40,292 bases of DNA from Cytophagales bacterium. Lineage in GTDB: Bacteria > Bacteroidota > Bacteroidia > Cytophagales > MED-G16. The DNA is taken from positions 1-40,292 of the forward strand of contig JAPYTU010000003.1 of assembly GCA_029940715.1 (NCBI GenBank), in the 5' to 3' direction. The notes beneath the pieces are model-generated. The model saw nothing but the letters and a program-made list of their open reading frames with translations. It was not told the DNA's origin and did no database searches. Numbering within the stretch: position 1 is the stretch's first letter; every line of letters starts with the position of its first letter. Position numbers and translations under genes: made by a program. Positions 28,213 through 37,698 of this stretch are shown one piece after another.

Positions 28213-29591
28213 TAGTTATTTCTTTTATTTAAAACTACATTTTCTTTAATCCAACATCCAACGTTCATGATTTGACCTATTTCTAAATTTTCATTAAATA
28301 ATTCTTCCATAGATGGAAATTGTTCTCTAGCTTGATTTGCCTGAGAAATAAGGCCTCCTTTTTTAAACATATTATAAGCTGCAATAAATACAAGTCTATC
28401 TTCAACTCTACTTTTAGATTCTTTACAGTCTTCATAAGATGTCATATATAAATTTCCTATTAATTTATAAGCATTAGGATTATTAGGTTTTAAAATAATA
28501 GATAATTTAGCACTTTTTCTTGATTTTTCTTTATTACCAATAAACGTATATAGTTTTGCTTTATTAAAATAAATCTCTGCTTTCTGATGATTATCTTGAG
28601 TTATTTCTATTGCTTTATCATAAAAATTTAAAGAAACATCATAATTTTTATTTGCTTGCTCTCTGCCTGCAATAAATTTTGCTATAGCAAAATCAGGCTC
28701 TGAAGATAGCATAATTTTAGCAGCTTCAAGAGCAATATCAGAAGATGTACATTTACCAGTAATACTTAGTTGAAATATTTTTTTTGCTAAATTAACGGCC
28801 TCTGGAGAATATACGCTTAATGGTACTGGAGCAGTATCGTCATAATTCGTTTCTACAATTTCATCATTTAACATCGGAATCGCAATAAGTTTTGGGCCTA
28901 AAGTATTTTCAACAAAATTACAATCAACTGTAATTGTTGCTGTTAATAATTTATCAATATTATCCTGATATTTCTTAAATCTATCTGTATTTTTAGACTC
29001 ATTTGATATTTTATAACTAATTATTTTAGAAATCATATCATAGTTTTTTAAAACTTCATCATCAGAAATAGTTTTAGAAGTTAATTTATGTTTTCTAATT
29101 ATATCCATAAAAGCAACAAGATTACCATTTCCTATATCATTCCCATTTAACTCATATGCTTTTAAAAAAAAATTATACAATGACTCATACATAGATTTTT
29201 CTGTCCTATAATTAGAGTATGCAAATGCTGTCTTTCTATTTAAAACGTAAGCCTCCCTCCCGAAAAATTCAATTCTAGAATCAAAAATTTCTAAAGCTTT
29301 TAAAATATATTCTTCTTTTTTAACTGAATCAGTTTCACTTTTTATTAAACACTTATAAATTTTAATTCCATTTTGATAAATTGAAACATGAAGATTTGGA
29401 ACATTATTTAATAACCAAGAGTGATGCTCTAGGGAAGATAAACAATCTCCTTGCTTAAGATAGTCAGTATAAAGAACATTTTTTTCTTCAGCTAAAGATT
29501 TATTTTCTGGCCAATTCCACCCTGGCTGAGAAAATAATAATTTATTAGATACAATAAATAAAAATATTAATATTAATCTTTTCATAAACAT
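28212..29591 (-). CDS. Tetratricopeptide-repeat exported protein
   Basis: Signal peptide; TPR-like ASLNFYDKAIEITQDNHQKAEIYFNKAKLYTFIGNKEKSRKSAK. Confidence 0.75.
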   Translation of the reverse strand: MFMKRLILIFLFIVSNKLLFSQPGWNWPENKSLAEEKNVLYTDYLKQGDCLSSLEHHSWLLNNVPNLHVSIYQNGIKIYKCLIKSETDSVKKEEYILKALEIFDSRIEFFGREAYVLNRKTAFAYSNYRTEKSMYESLYNFFLKAYELNGNDIGNGNLVAFMDIIRKHKLTSKTISDDEVLKNYDMISKIISYKISNESKNTDRFKKYQDNIDKLLTATITVDCNFVENTLGPKLIAIPMLNDEIVETNYDDTAPVPLSVYSPEAVNLAKKIFQLSITGKCTSSDIALEAAKIMLSSEPDFAIAKFIAGREQANKNYDVSLNFYDKAIEITQDNHQKAEIYFNKAKLYTFIGNKEKSRKSAKLSIILKPNNPNAYKLIGNLYMTSYEDCKESKSRVEDRLVFIAAYNMFKKGGLISQANQAREQFPSMEELFNENLEIGQIMNVGCWIKENVVLNKRNN

Positions 29592-29596
29592 TAAAA

Positions 29597-30865
29597 TTAA
29601 TCAAATTTTCTTTTAATAAACCAGATATTATTTATAGAACTACCAACTATAAATTTCAAATACCTTTCTTTAATTAATGTTTTGCTAAGATTTCCCCTTC
29701 TTCCTAATTCAAATGCTAAATTAATTCTTGATATAGAGCCCACTGGTAATGAAAAACCGAAAGTTAATCCAATACTATTAATACTTCCACCATTAACTAA
29801 GTATGGAAAACTTTTATAAACTATTCCAGACCTATATGTAACTCTTTTAAAATAGCTATTAACATTTTCTGCTTCAGGTATAATTTCTATACCTGATGAC
29901 AACTGAAAAGAATTTTTATAATGAATGGATGAATTATCATTAAAACCACTTTTATCATTCCATGGTTGTACTTTAAACTCAAAACCAAAAGATAATTTAT
30001 CAATAATTTCATAAGAAATACCTATACCATAACTTCTAGGGATATTAAAAGTAGATATTTCATTATCTATTAATGTATCTAAAACAACAGGGGATGTTGA
30101 ACCAGGTATTCTTCTTTCCAATTGTGTAAATCGGTTAGCATTCAAAGAAGATTTTAAATCATATATCATACCTATTTTAAGAAATTTACTTTCTACTAAT
30201 TCCTTTTTATAAAATATTCCAATATTAAGTGAATAATCATTGTATACAGATTCTTCAAAATAAGTTGAATTGAATTGAGTTTCATTTGAAACAAATGCCG
30301 ATGTTGTATTTGTTATTTTGCCAAATATATATGAACCTTTTACACCTAAAGACAATTCATTCCCCAATCTAAATCCATTAGCCCAATAAGCTTCCGTTAA
30401 ACCACCAGTGCCAGAATACTCATAAAATGCAAGAGCCGAACTTTGATCTATACGTTTTTGATCAATTAAATTATAACTAACAGTACTATAGGGATTAAAA
30501 CCTATTGATGTAATCCATTTTCCTCCTTTAATCAACGGGACTCCAAATCCAATATAATTGATATTTCCATTCCCATTAATATCTTTTGATGTTTCATTTA
30601 TTATCTGTCTAACATCGGATGAAATACCCATTTCAAAAATGGTAAAACGATTAGAGGTTAAAGCAGCTGGATTTTGATTATTAAGGTGCCAATAAGATCC
30701 GTTGCTAATTCCTAAACCACCCATGGCAAGATTATGTGCAAATGAGTTATCATTTAATTCTCCTATTGAATTTAAAGAACTAAATGGTGTTGTTAGTTGT
30801 GAGAAAGTAACATTACTAACAAAAAAAAGAAAAATCATAAAAACATAAAAAATTATTTTATGCAT
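29597..30865 (-). CDS. Outer-membrane beta-barrel protein
   Basis: Signal peptide, ...PFSSLNSIGELNDNSFAHNLAMGGLGISN, alternating amphipathic strands. Confidence 0.65.
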   Translation of the reverse strand: MHKIIFYVFMIFLFFVSNVTFSQLTTPFSSLNSIGELNDNSFAHNLAMGGLGISNGSYWHLNNQNPAALTSNRFTIFEMGISSDVRQIINETSKDINGNGNINYIGFGVPLIKGGKWITSIGFNPYSTVSYNLIDQKRIDQSSALAFYEYSGTGGLTEAYWANGFRLGNELSLGVKGSYIFGKITNTTSAFVSNETQFNSTYFEESVYNDYSLNIGIFYKKELVESKFLKIGMIYDLKSSLNANRFTQLERRIPGSTSPVVLDTLIDNEISTFNIPRSYGIGISYEIIDKLSFGFEFKVQPWNDKSGFNDNSSIHYKNSFQLSSGIEIIPEAENVNSYFKRVTYRSGIVYKSFPYLVNGGSINSIGLTFGFSLPVGSISRINLAFELGRRGNLSKTLIKERYLKFIVGSSINNIWFIKRKFD

Positions 30866-30945
30866 ATTACTGGTAACATTACGTGTAAAAAGTTGAAATG
30901 CAAAGATGCATTCTTTAATTCAGAAATAAAAAGAAAAATTTATTC

Positions 30946-32016
30946 ATGAATATTAAAAAATATAAGGTTTTAGGAATCATGTCAGGAACGTCCTGTGATG
31001 GTCTAGATATTGCATATTGTGAGTATTGGGAAAAAAACAATAAATGGAATTATAAATTATTAAATTTCACAACGATCAATTACAACATAAAATGGAAAAA
31101 AAAATTATTAAACTGTTATAAAATAAACGCATATGAATTAAAAAAATTGGATGTTAATTTCGGAAATTTTATATGTCAATCAATTAAAAAATTTATAATA
31201 AAACATAAAATAAAACCTGATCTAATAGCTTCTCATGGTCATACAGTATTTCATAATCCTATAGAAAAAATTTCTCTCCAAATAGGAAATCCATTAGCTA
31301 TATTTTCAAAAATTAAAATTCCAATAATATATAATTTCAGAGAACTAGATGTAATAATAGGAGGACAAGGAGCACCATTGGTTCCTTATGGTGAAAAACA
31401 TTTATTTAGTAAATATGATTATTGTATAAATATAGGTGGCATTTTAAATATAACAGATTTAAATGAGAGTAAGTTTTTAGCTTTTGACGTATGTCCGGCA
31501 AATTTAGTACTCAACTTTTTAGCAAGAAAATTAAATATGAAATTTGACAAAAATGGTGAAACTGCTTCAAAAGGAAAAATGATAGATAATTTATATAACA
31601 AATTAAATAATTTAAAATATTACAATTCCTCAAAACCCAAAAGTTTAGATATAAATTATATTGAAAAAAAAATAATACCTCAACTAGAAAAGTATAAAAC
31701 AAAAGATACATTGCACACATTTGTTGAACATATTGCATTTCAAGTAAACAAGCACTTAAATAAAAAAAATGCTTCTGTTCTTTTAACTGGAGGGGGAACA
31801 TTTAATAAATATCTAGTTAAAAGAATAAAAATTAACAATAAGGTAAAATCGATATTTGTTGTACCTGAAAAAAAATTAATTAATTTTAAAGAAGCGTTGA
31901 TATTTGGTTTTTTAGGACTAATGAGACTATTAGATAAAAAAAACGTTCTTAAATCTGTTACAGGATCAAAAAAATCAACATCATCTGGGATTATTATTAA
32001 CAATAAAATTTTTTAG
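30946..32016 (+). CDS. anmK: Anhydro-N-acetylmuramic acid kinase
   Basis: GIMSGTSCDGLDIAYCEY, SHGHTVFHNP, QIGNPLAIF, NIGGILNIT, LLTGGGTFN. Confidence 0.92.
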   Translation: MNIKKYKVLGIMSGTSCDGLDIAYCEYWEKNNKWNYKLLNFTTINYNIKWKKKLLNCYKINAYELKKLDVNFGNFICQSIKKFIIKHKIKPDLIASHGHTVFHNPIEKISLQIGNPLAIFSKIKIPIIYNFRELDVIIGGQGAPLVPYGEKHLFSKYDYCINIGGILNITDLNESKFLAFDVCPANLVLNFLARKLNMKFDKNGETASKGKMIDNLYNKLNNLKYYNSSKPKSLDINYIEKKIIPQLEKYKTKDTLHTFVEHIAFQVNKHLNKKNASVLLTGGGTFNKYLVKRIKINNKVKSIFVVPEKKLINFKEALIFGFLGLMRLLDKKNVLKSVTGSKKSTSSGIIINNKIF

Positions 32017-32019
32017 TTC

Positions 32020-33441
32020 ATGTATGAATTAATGATTATAGTTTTTGTAATAGGTTATATCTGTATAACCATTGAGCACAAAATAAAAATTGACAAGGCT
32101 GCAATTGCACTTATAACTGGGATTTTATGCTGGACTATTTATGTCACTGGAAAAAATGATATTGTAAGTCTTGAGACCATACAGATATATGCAGAAAAAG
32201 AATTTAAAAATACCTTTCAAGATGAAATAATAGAAACATCTAGTTCAACTGATAAAAACACGTTTGATATTGTTGAACACTACGTAACAGAAGTTCAATT
32301 GTTTGAAATTTTAGGTGAAATATCAAGCATATTATTTTTTTTAATGGGTGCCATGACAATAGTCGAATTAATAGACTTGCATGGAGGATTTCGTGTTGTA
32401 ACATCAATAATTAAAACTACAAGCAAATTTAAATTATTATGGATTTTTGGATTTATTGCATTTTTCTTTTCTGCTATTCTTGATAATCTAACTACATCCA
32501 TAATTATGGTTTCTCTTACAAGAAAATTTATATTAAATAAAAAAGAAAGATGGCTTTTTTTAGGACTTATTATAATTGCAGCTAATGCAGGAGGAGCTTG
32601 GTCGCCAATTGGTGATGTTACAACAACCATGTTATGGATAGGTGAACACGTAACAAGTTCAAAAATTATTGTTGAGCTATTTATCCCAAGTTTAGTTTGT
32701 TTTCTTATACCAGCTACTATTTTATCATTTAATATTAAGGGACATATTAATATACCTGATAAAAAATTTATGATAACCTCGCATCATACCACTGAGTTTG
32801 AAAGAAGACTAGTATTTTTTGCAGGAATTGGAGGATTAATATTTGTTCCTATCTTTAAATCACTTACTCATTTGCCTCCTTTTATGGGCATGATGTTAAG
32901 TCTTGGATTTTTATGGTTACTCACTGATATAATTCATAAAAATGATAGGAAAGAAAATAGAAGATACTTTTCAGTATTTCATGCCTTAGAAAAAATGGAT
33001 GTCCCGACAATATTATTCTTTTTAGGAATTTTGTTAGCAGTTGGGAGCCTACAAAGTGCAGGTCAACTAAATGAAGTTGCAATATTTTTAGATAATAAAA
33101 TAGGGACAAATACTTCTAATGGAGTTTATATTATTGGAGTCATTATTGGATTTTTATCAGCTATAATAGATAATGTTCCGTTGGTTGCCGCTGCAATTGG
33201 AATGTACCCTCTAGAAGCAACTGGATACTTTATGCAAGATGGTACATTCTGGAAATTTTTAGCCTATTGTGCTGGAACTGGTGGAAGTTGTTTAATTATA
33301 GGTTCAGCAGCAGGAGTTGCAATCATGGGACTAGAAAACATTCCTTTTTTTTGGTATGTAAAAAGGATATCACTACTTGCAATTATAGGGTATGTATGTG
33401 GCGCAATAACATACATTATCCAAAATATTTTATTGAGCTAA
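32020..33441 (+). CDS. nhaD: Na+/H+ antiporter NhaD
   Basis: FFFSAILDNLTTSIIMVSL, ANAGGAWSPIGDVTTTMLWI, AIIDNVPLVAAAIGMY, GTGGSCLIIGSAAGVAIMG. Confidence 0.9.
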   Translation: MYELMIIVFVIGYICITIEHKIKIDKAAIALITGILCWTIYVTGKNDIVSLETIQIYAEKEFKNTFQDEIIETSSSTDKNTFDIVEHYVTEVQLFEILGEISSILFFLMGAMTIVELIDLHGGFRVVTSIIKTTSKFKLLWIFGFIAFFFSAILDNLTTSIIMVSLTRKFILNKKERWLFLGLIIIAANAGGAWSPIGDVTTTMLWIGEHVTSSKIIVELFIPSLVCFLIPATILSFNIKGHINIPDKKFMITSHHTTEFERRLVFFAGIGGLIFVPIFKSLTHLPPFMGMMLSLGFLWLLTDIIHKNDRKENRRYFSVFHALEKMDVPTILFFLGILLAVGSLQSAGQLNEVAIFLDNKIGTNTSNGVYIIGVIIGFLSAIIDNVPLVAAAIGMYPLEATGYFMQDGTFWKFLAYCAGTGGSCLIIGSAAGVAIMGLENIPFFWYVKRISLLAIIGYVCGAITYIIQNILLS

Positions 33442-33923
33442 TTATCTAAATTACTTTGATATTCAATCATTTTCAAAAAAGTATGAGCAGCATCTTCCCC
33501 CTTATTTCCACATTTTCCCCCTGCTCTTTCAACAGCTTGTTTTTTTGAATTAGTTGTTAAAACACCAAAAATTACTGGCAGATTATACTTTAAAGAAACA
33601 TCTAGAAGACCTTTACAGACCGATTGAGAAATATATTTATCATGATTTGTTTCTCCTTGAATTATACATCCAAGAGCTATAACACCATCAATTTTTTTCT
33701 TGTTTAATAAAATGTCAGAAGCCAAAACTAATTCCATGCTTCCAGGAACATAATAATTGTTTATATTATTTTTCTCTAAACCAGCATTAATTAAAAAATT
33801 ATTACATGAGTTTTTAAGTAATAATGTTATATCATTATTCCACTGAGAGATAATTATACCAACTTTAATATCTTTTATCTTATCCAAGACATAATTATGA
33901 GAAAGACTAGTATTAATGCTCAT
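33438..33923 (-). CDS. ribH: 6,7-dimethyl-8-ribityllumazine synthase
   Basis: VGIIISQWN, YYVPGSMELVLAS, VIALGCIIQGETNHDKYI, PVIFGVLTT. Confidence 0.92.
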   Translation of the reverse strand: MSINTSLSHNYVLDKIKDIKVGIIISQWNNDITLLLKNSCNNFLINAGLEKNNINNYYVPGSMELVLASDILLNKKKIDGVIALGCIIQGETNHDKYISQSVCKGLLDVSLKYNLPVIFGVLTTNSKKQAVERAGGKCGNKGEDAAHTFLKMIEYQSNLDN

Positions 33924-34627
33924 TATATTTTTCCTTCTAATCTTGCTTTGTTTTTTAATGAAATTTGATATTCTACTGATTCTTTATAATTATCAACAAT
34001 ATCTATATAACAATCCAATGCTAAATTTATATCATTTAATTCTTCATATACAAGAGCTAGTTTCAACAAATAATGAGAAGTAAAAAATTGATTTGGTTGA
34101 TAATTAATAGCTTTTTTAAAATAAATAATTGCATCATCATATTCTCCTAACTCAACATAAGCATCACCAATTAATGAATACGATCTAGCTTGTATTAAAT
34201 AATCGCTAGAACTAAAATCTTTAAAATAACGAATTGCGTTATTATAATCACCCAATTTAAGGTATGAAGAACCAGCATAAAAATTTGCAAGATTAGCTGC
34301 TTCAGAAAGATTAAATTCATCAATTATTTCTAAAAAACCATAATTATTTCCATCACCATTTAATGCTTTAACCAAACTATCAGATTCAAAATAGTAAATA
34401 GCCTGAAACATTTCTTCTTGAGCTATAGAGTTCTGATTTGTTTTAAAATAATTAAAGAAAGAAAATAATAAAAAAGAAACTACAAGAAAACTAAGAATTC
34501 CAAATAAAATATTTTTATTCTTATTAATAAAAACTTCAGATTTACTAAGTGTTTCAGAAATTATTTCTGAATTTTCTATCGAAAATACTTCCTTTTTTTG
34601 ACCTTTATATTTTTTTATTTTAACCAT
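33923..34627 (-). CDS. Membrane-anchored TPR protein
   Basis: One TM segment, then TPRs (AGSSYLKLGDYNNAIRYFKDF, GDAYVELGEYDDAIIYFKKAI). Confidence 0.85.
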   Translation of the reverse strand: MVKIKKYKGQKKEVFSIENSEIISETLSKSEVFINKNKNILFGILSFLVVSFLLFSFFNYFKTNQNSIAQEEMFQAIYYFESDSLVKALNGDGNNYGFLEIIDEFNLSEAANLANFYAGSSYLKLGDYNNAIRYFKDFSSSDYLIQARSYSLIGDAYVELGEYDDAIIYFKKAINYQPNQFFTSHYLLKLALVYEELNDINLALDCYIDIVDNYKESVEYQISLKNKARLEGKI

Positions 34628-34639
34628 AATAACTTCTTT

Positions 34640-35671
34640 TTATTCTTTAATAAATGGATAATCTTTTTGAACATAAATATCTGAGAAAACTTCTTCTTTA
34701 TTAGGATATGGTGATTTTTCAGCAAAATCTACAGATTTTTTTATTTGTTCTTTTATATTTTTATCCACTAATTCTATCTCGTTAATAGATAATATATTTT
34801 TACTTAATAAAAGATTTTTTATTTGTTCAATAGGATCTTTTTGTTTGTAATTTTCCAATTCTTTTTTTGATCTATATTGTGCTGGATCTGACATAGAATG
34901 TCCTTTATATCGATATGTTCTAAATTCAAGTAATGATGGCCCTTTTCCATTTCTTGCTCTATTAGCAGCTTTAGAAACAGCATGATGAACATTTATAACA
35001 TTCATTGCATCTACAGGTTTTGAAGGAATGTCATAACCTAATCCTAATTTAAATAATTCAGTTACATTAGATGATCTTTTCACAGAAGTTCCCATTGCAT
35101 AACCATTATTCTCTATTATAAAAATAACAGGTAATTTTAAAAACATTGAAATATTTAATGCTTCATGAAAAGCACCTATTCTAACAGCGCCATCTCCTAA
35201 AAAAGTTATACATACATTATCTGTTTTTTTATACTTCTCAGAAAATGCAATACCTGCTCCGATAGGAATTTGATTACCAACTATTCCATGGCCTCCAAAA
35301 AAATTCTTTTTTTTATCAAACATATGCATAGAACCTCCTTTACCTTTAGATATTCCTGTAGACTTACCGAATAATTCCGCCATTATGTAATCAGGGTTTG
35401 TCCCTAAAGCAATTGGATGAGCATGATCTCGATAAGAAGTAATATATTTATCACCTTCTTTCAGTGCTGAAACAGAACCAGCCACACATGCTTCTTGTCC
35501 TATATATAAATGGCAAAATCCTGCAATTTTCTGCTCTCCATATAATCTACCAGCCATCTCCTCAAACCTTCTCATCAAAACCATAGATTTTAACCAATAT
35601 AAGTATGTAGAAGAATCAAATTCTTTAGATTCATTAATGACTTTAACTTTTTTATCTTTTAAGACTGGCAT
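34640..35671 (-). CDS. pdhA: Pyruvate dehydrogenase E1 component subunit alpha
   Basis: GFCHLYIGQEA, TSYRDHAHPIALG, GKGGSMHMF, TPP motif GDGAVRIGAFHEALN, YRYKGHSMSDPAQYR. Confidence 0.93.
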   Translation of the reverse strand: MPVLKDKKVKVINESKEFDSSTYLYWLKSMVLMRRFEEMAGRLYGEQKIAGFCHLYIGQEACVAGSVSALKEGDKYITSYRDHAHPIALGTNPDYIMAELFGKSTGISKGKGGSMHMFDKKKNFFGGHGIVGNQIPIGAGIAFSEKYKKTDNVCITFLGDGAVRIGAFHEALNISMFLKLPVIFIIENNGYAMGTSVKRSSNVTELFKLGLGYDIPSKPVDAMNVINVHHAVSKAANRARNGKGPSLLEFRTYRYKGHSMSDPAQYRSKKELENYKQKDPIEQIKNLLLSKNILSINEIELVDKNIKEQIKKSVDFAEKSPYPNKEEVFSDIYVQKDYPFIKE

Positions 35672-35756
35672 AATAAATTAATATAATAAACTTAATTGTT
35701 CAAAAATTTCTTTATTTACAGAAACAATATAACATTTAATTTTTGCACAAATATAT

Positions 35757-36851
35757 ATGCATCTAAACAAAATAAAGATTAATAATTTCAAAAATTATAA
35801 TTCTATAATGATAAATTTTTCTCCAGAAGTAAATTTTATTTTTGGAAAAAATGGAGCTGGAAAAACTAATTTATTAGATGCAATTTATTATTTATCATAT
35901 ACAAAAAGTGCATTAAATACTACCGACTATGAAAACATTAAAAAAGGAAAAAATTTTTTTAAAATAGAAGGATCTTTTAATAAAAGGGAAATAAAATACA
36001 CATGTTTATTAAATGAAAAATATTTGAAAAAAATATTTGAAAATAATACTCCATATAAAAAAATAAAGGATCATATTGGAAAAATTCCATGCGTTTTTAT
36101 CACACCCTATGATATAAACTTAATTAGAGGATATAGTAAACAAAGAAGAAAATTTATTGATATGTTAATATGCCAAATAAATAAAAATTATTTGGATGAC
36201 CTTATAACTTATAACAAACTACTAAAACAAAGAAACACATATCTTAAAAATACATTAACAATTGAATATATTGATATAAATCAATTAAATACATATAACG
36301 AAAGATTATTTATACTAAATAATTCAATTAAAACAATTCGAAAAGAACACATAAATTTAATTACCCATAGATTTAATAAAATTTTCAAAACGCTATCCCA
36401 ATCTAACATTAAGGCTTCAATTGAATACATATCGAATTTTGAAAATAAAAAAGGAATAAAACAGTATGAAAATGATTTTAAAAATGATTTCTATTCTAAT
36501 AAAACATCATTTGGCATACACAATGATGATTATATATTTAAAATGGACAACGAATTAATAAAAAAGTATGGATCACAAGGACAACAAAAATTATTTATTA
36601 TATCATTAAAAATAGCAGAATTTTTTATATTAAAATTTTTTTCTAAAAAAAATCCTATTATACTACTTGACGATGTTTTTGATAAATTAGATGATAAAAG
36701 AATTAATTTGTTACTAAAATATTTTGATAGTAATAAATTTTCACAAATTTTTATCACTGATTCTTTAGAGAGTAGAATTGAAAAAATTAAAAATATAAAC
36801 AAAAAAATTAAAATAATTAACATCAAAAATGGAAAAATAAATGAGCAATAA
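35757..36851 (+). CDS. recF: DNA replication/repair protein RecF
   Basis: FNFKNY-type N-terminus, Walker A FGKNGAGKTNLLDAIYYLS, SQGQQKLFIISLKIAE signature, ILLDDVFDKLD. Confidence 0.93.
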   Translation: MHLNKIKINNFKNYNSIMINFSPEVNFIFGKNGAGKTNLLDAIYYLSYTKSALNTTDYENIKKGKNFFKIEGSFNKREIKYTCLLNEKYLKKIFENNTPYKKIKDHIGKIPCVFITPYDINLIRGYSKQRRKFIDMLICQINKNYLDDLITYNKLLKQRNTYLKNTLTIEYIDINQLNTYNERLFILNNSIKTIRKEHINLITHRFNKIFKTLSQSNIKASIEYISNFENKKGIKQYENDFKNDFYSNKTSFGIHNDDYIFKMDNELIKKYGSQGQQKLFIISLKIAEFFILKFFSKKNPIILLDDVFDKLDDKRINLLLKYFDSNKFSQIFITDSLESRIEKIKNINKKIKIINIKNGKINEQ

Positions 36852-37134
36852 AAGAACATCAAAACCTTTAAAAATTAATGAATTAACTTCTCAACTTTTT
36901 AAACAAACAAGAATTAAAAACAATATTCTGCAAGCGCAAGTACAAAATACATGGGAAAAATTAATGGGAAATAATGTAATTAAAAGAACGAATAAAATTT
37001 TTATAAAAGAAAATAAACTAATTATAAAACTAACATCAGCACCACTTAAAAATGAATTAAACAATTCAAAAAAAAGAATTATTAAACAAATAAATGAAAT
37101 CCATTCTGAAATTCAAGAATTAATATTCATTTGA
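36841..37134 (+). CDS. DUF721 (DciA-like) family protein
   Basis: VQNTWEKLMGNNVIKRTNKIFIKENKLIIKLTSAPLKNELNNSKKRII. Confidence 0.8.
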   Translation: MSNKRTSKPLKINELTSQLFKQTRIKNNILQAQVQNTWEKLMGNNVIKRTNKIFIKENKLIIKLTSAPLKNELNNSKKRIIKQINEIHSEIQELIFI

Positions 37135-37698
37135 ATTAAAAAATGTTTTTTGAAAAATAATTAAAATAAAAACACCTATAAATATCAGAGAATCTGCTAC
37201 ATTAAAAACTGGCCACAAAGAAATAAAAGTATCACCTAAAAATGGTATATAGGATGGCAAATACCCTTCCCAAATATCTATAAAAAACATATCTATAACT
37301 TGTCCATTAAACAATTCGAAAGGAGCATTTTTAGGTGAATTATTCAATAAAATACCATAAAAAACACTATCAATTACATTACCAACAGCTCCAGAAAAAA
37401 TCATCGTAGTTGATAAAATCAAAGTTTTATTAAAATTTTTTACAATAATATATTTTAAATATACCCCAATAACCACGGAAGCAAATAAACGAAATAATGT
37501 TAATATTAATTTAGTGTATTTAAAATCAAAATTAATACCAAATGCCATTCCGGGATTTTCAATATGATGTAGTTTAATAAAATTTCCAATTAAAGATATT
37601 TCACTATAAAGAGGCATATTATAATGAACTAATAACTTAATAAATTGATCAAGAAATATGAAGAAAAATGCTAAATAAAAAAATTGATACTTTTTCAT
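37120..37698 (-). CDS. lspA: Lipoprotein signal peptidase (signal peptidase II)
   Basis: FLDQFIKLLV, NPGMAFG, GAVGNVIDSVFYG, FNVADSLIFIGV. Confidence 0.9.
   Translation of the reverse strand: MKKYQFFYLAFFFIFLDQFIKLLVHYNMPLYSEISLIGNFIKLHHIENPGMAFGINFDFKYTKLILTLFRLFASVVIGVYLKYIIVKNFNKTLILSTTMIFSGAVGNVIDSVFYGILLNNSPKNAPFELFNGQVIDMFFIDIWEGYLPSYIPFLGDTFISLWPVFNVADSLIFIGVFILIIFQKTFFNSNEY

Noticed and set aside
31419-32003. Three minus-strand ORFs inside anmK
   Set aside because: Antisense shadows of a well-supported kinase gene with no recognisable domains.
33267-33449. Out-of-frame plus ORF at the end of nhaD (Cys/Trp-rich)
   Set aside because: Composition is an alternative-frame artefact inside conserved nhaD motifs.
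37120-37698. LspA has Ser after the conserved Asp (GNVIDS) instead of the usual Arg
   Set aside because: From memory this variant is common in Bacteroidota LspA; catalytic Asp residues are present, so it was not treated as unusual.
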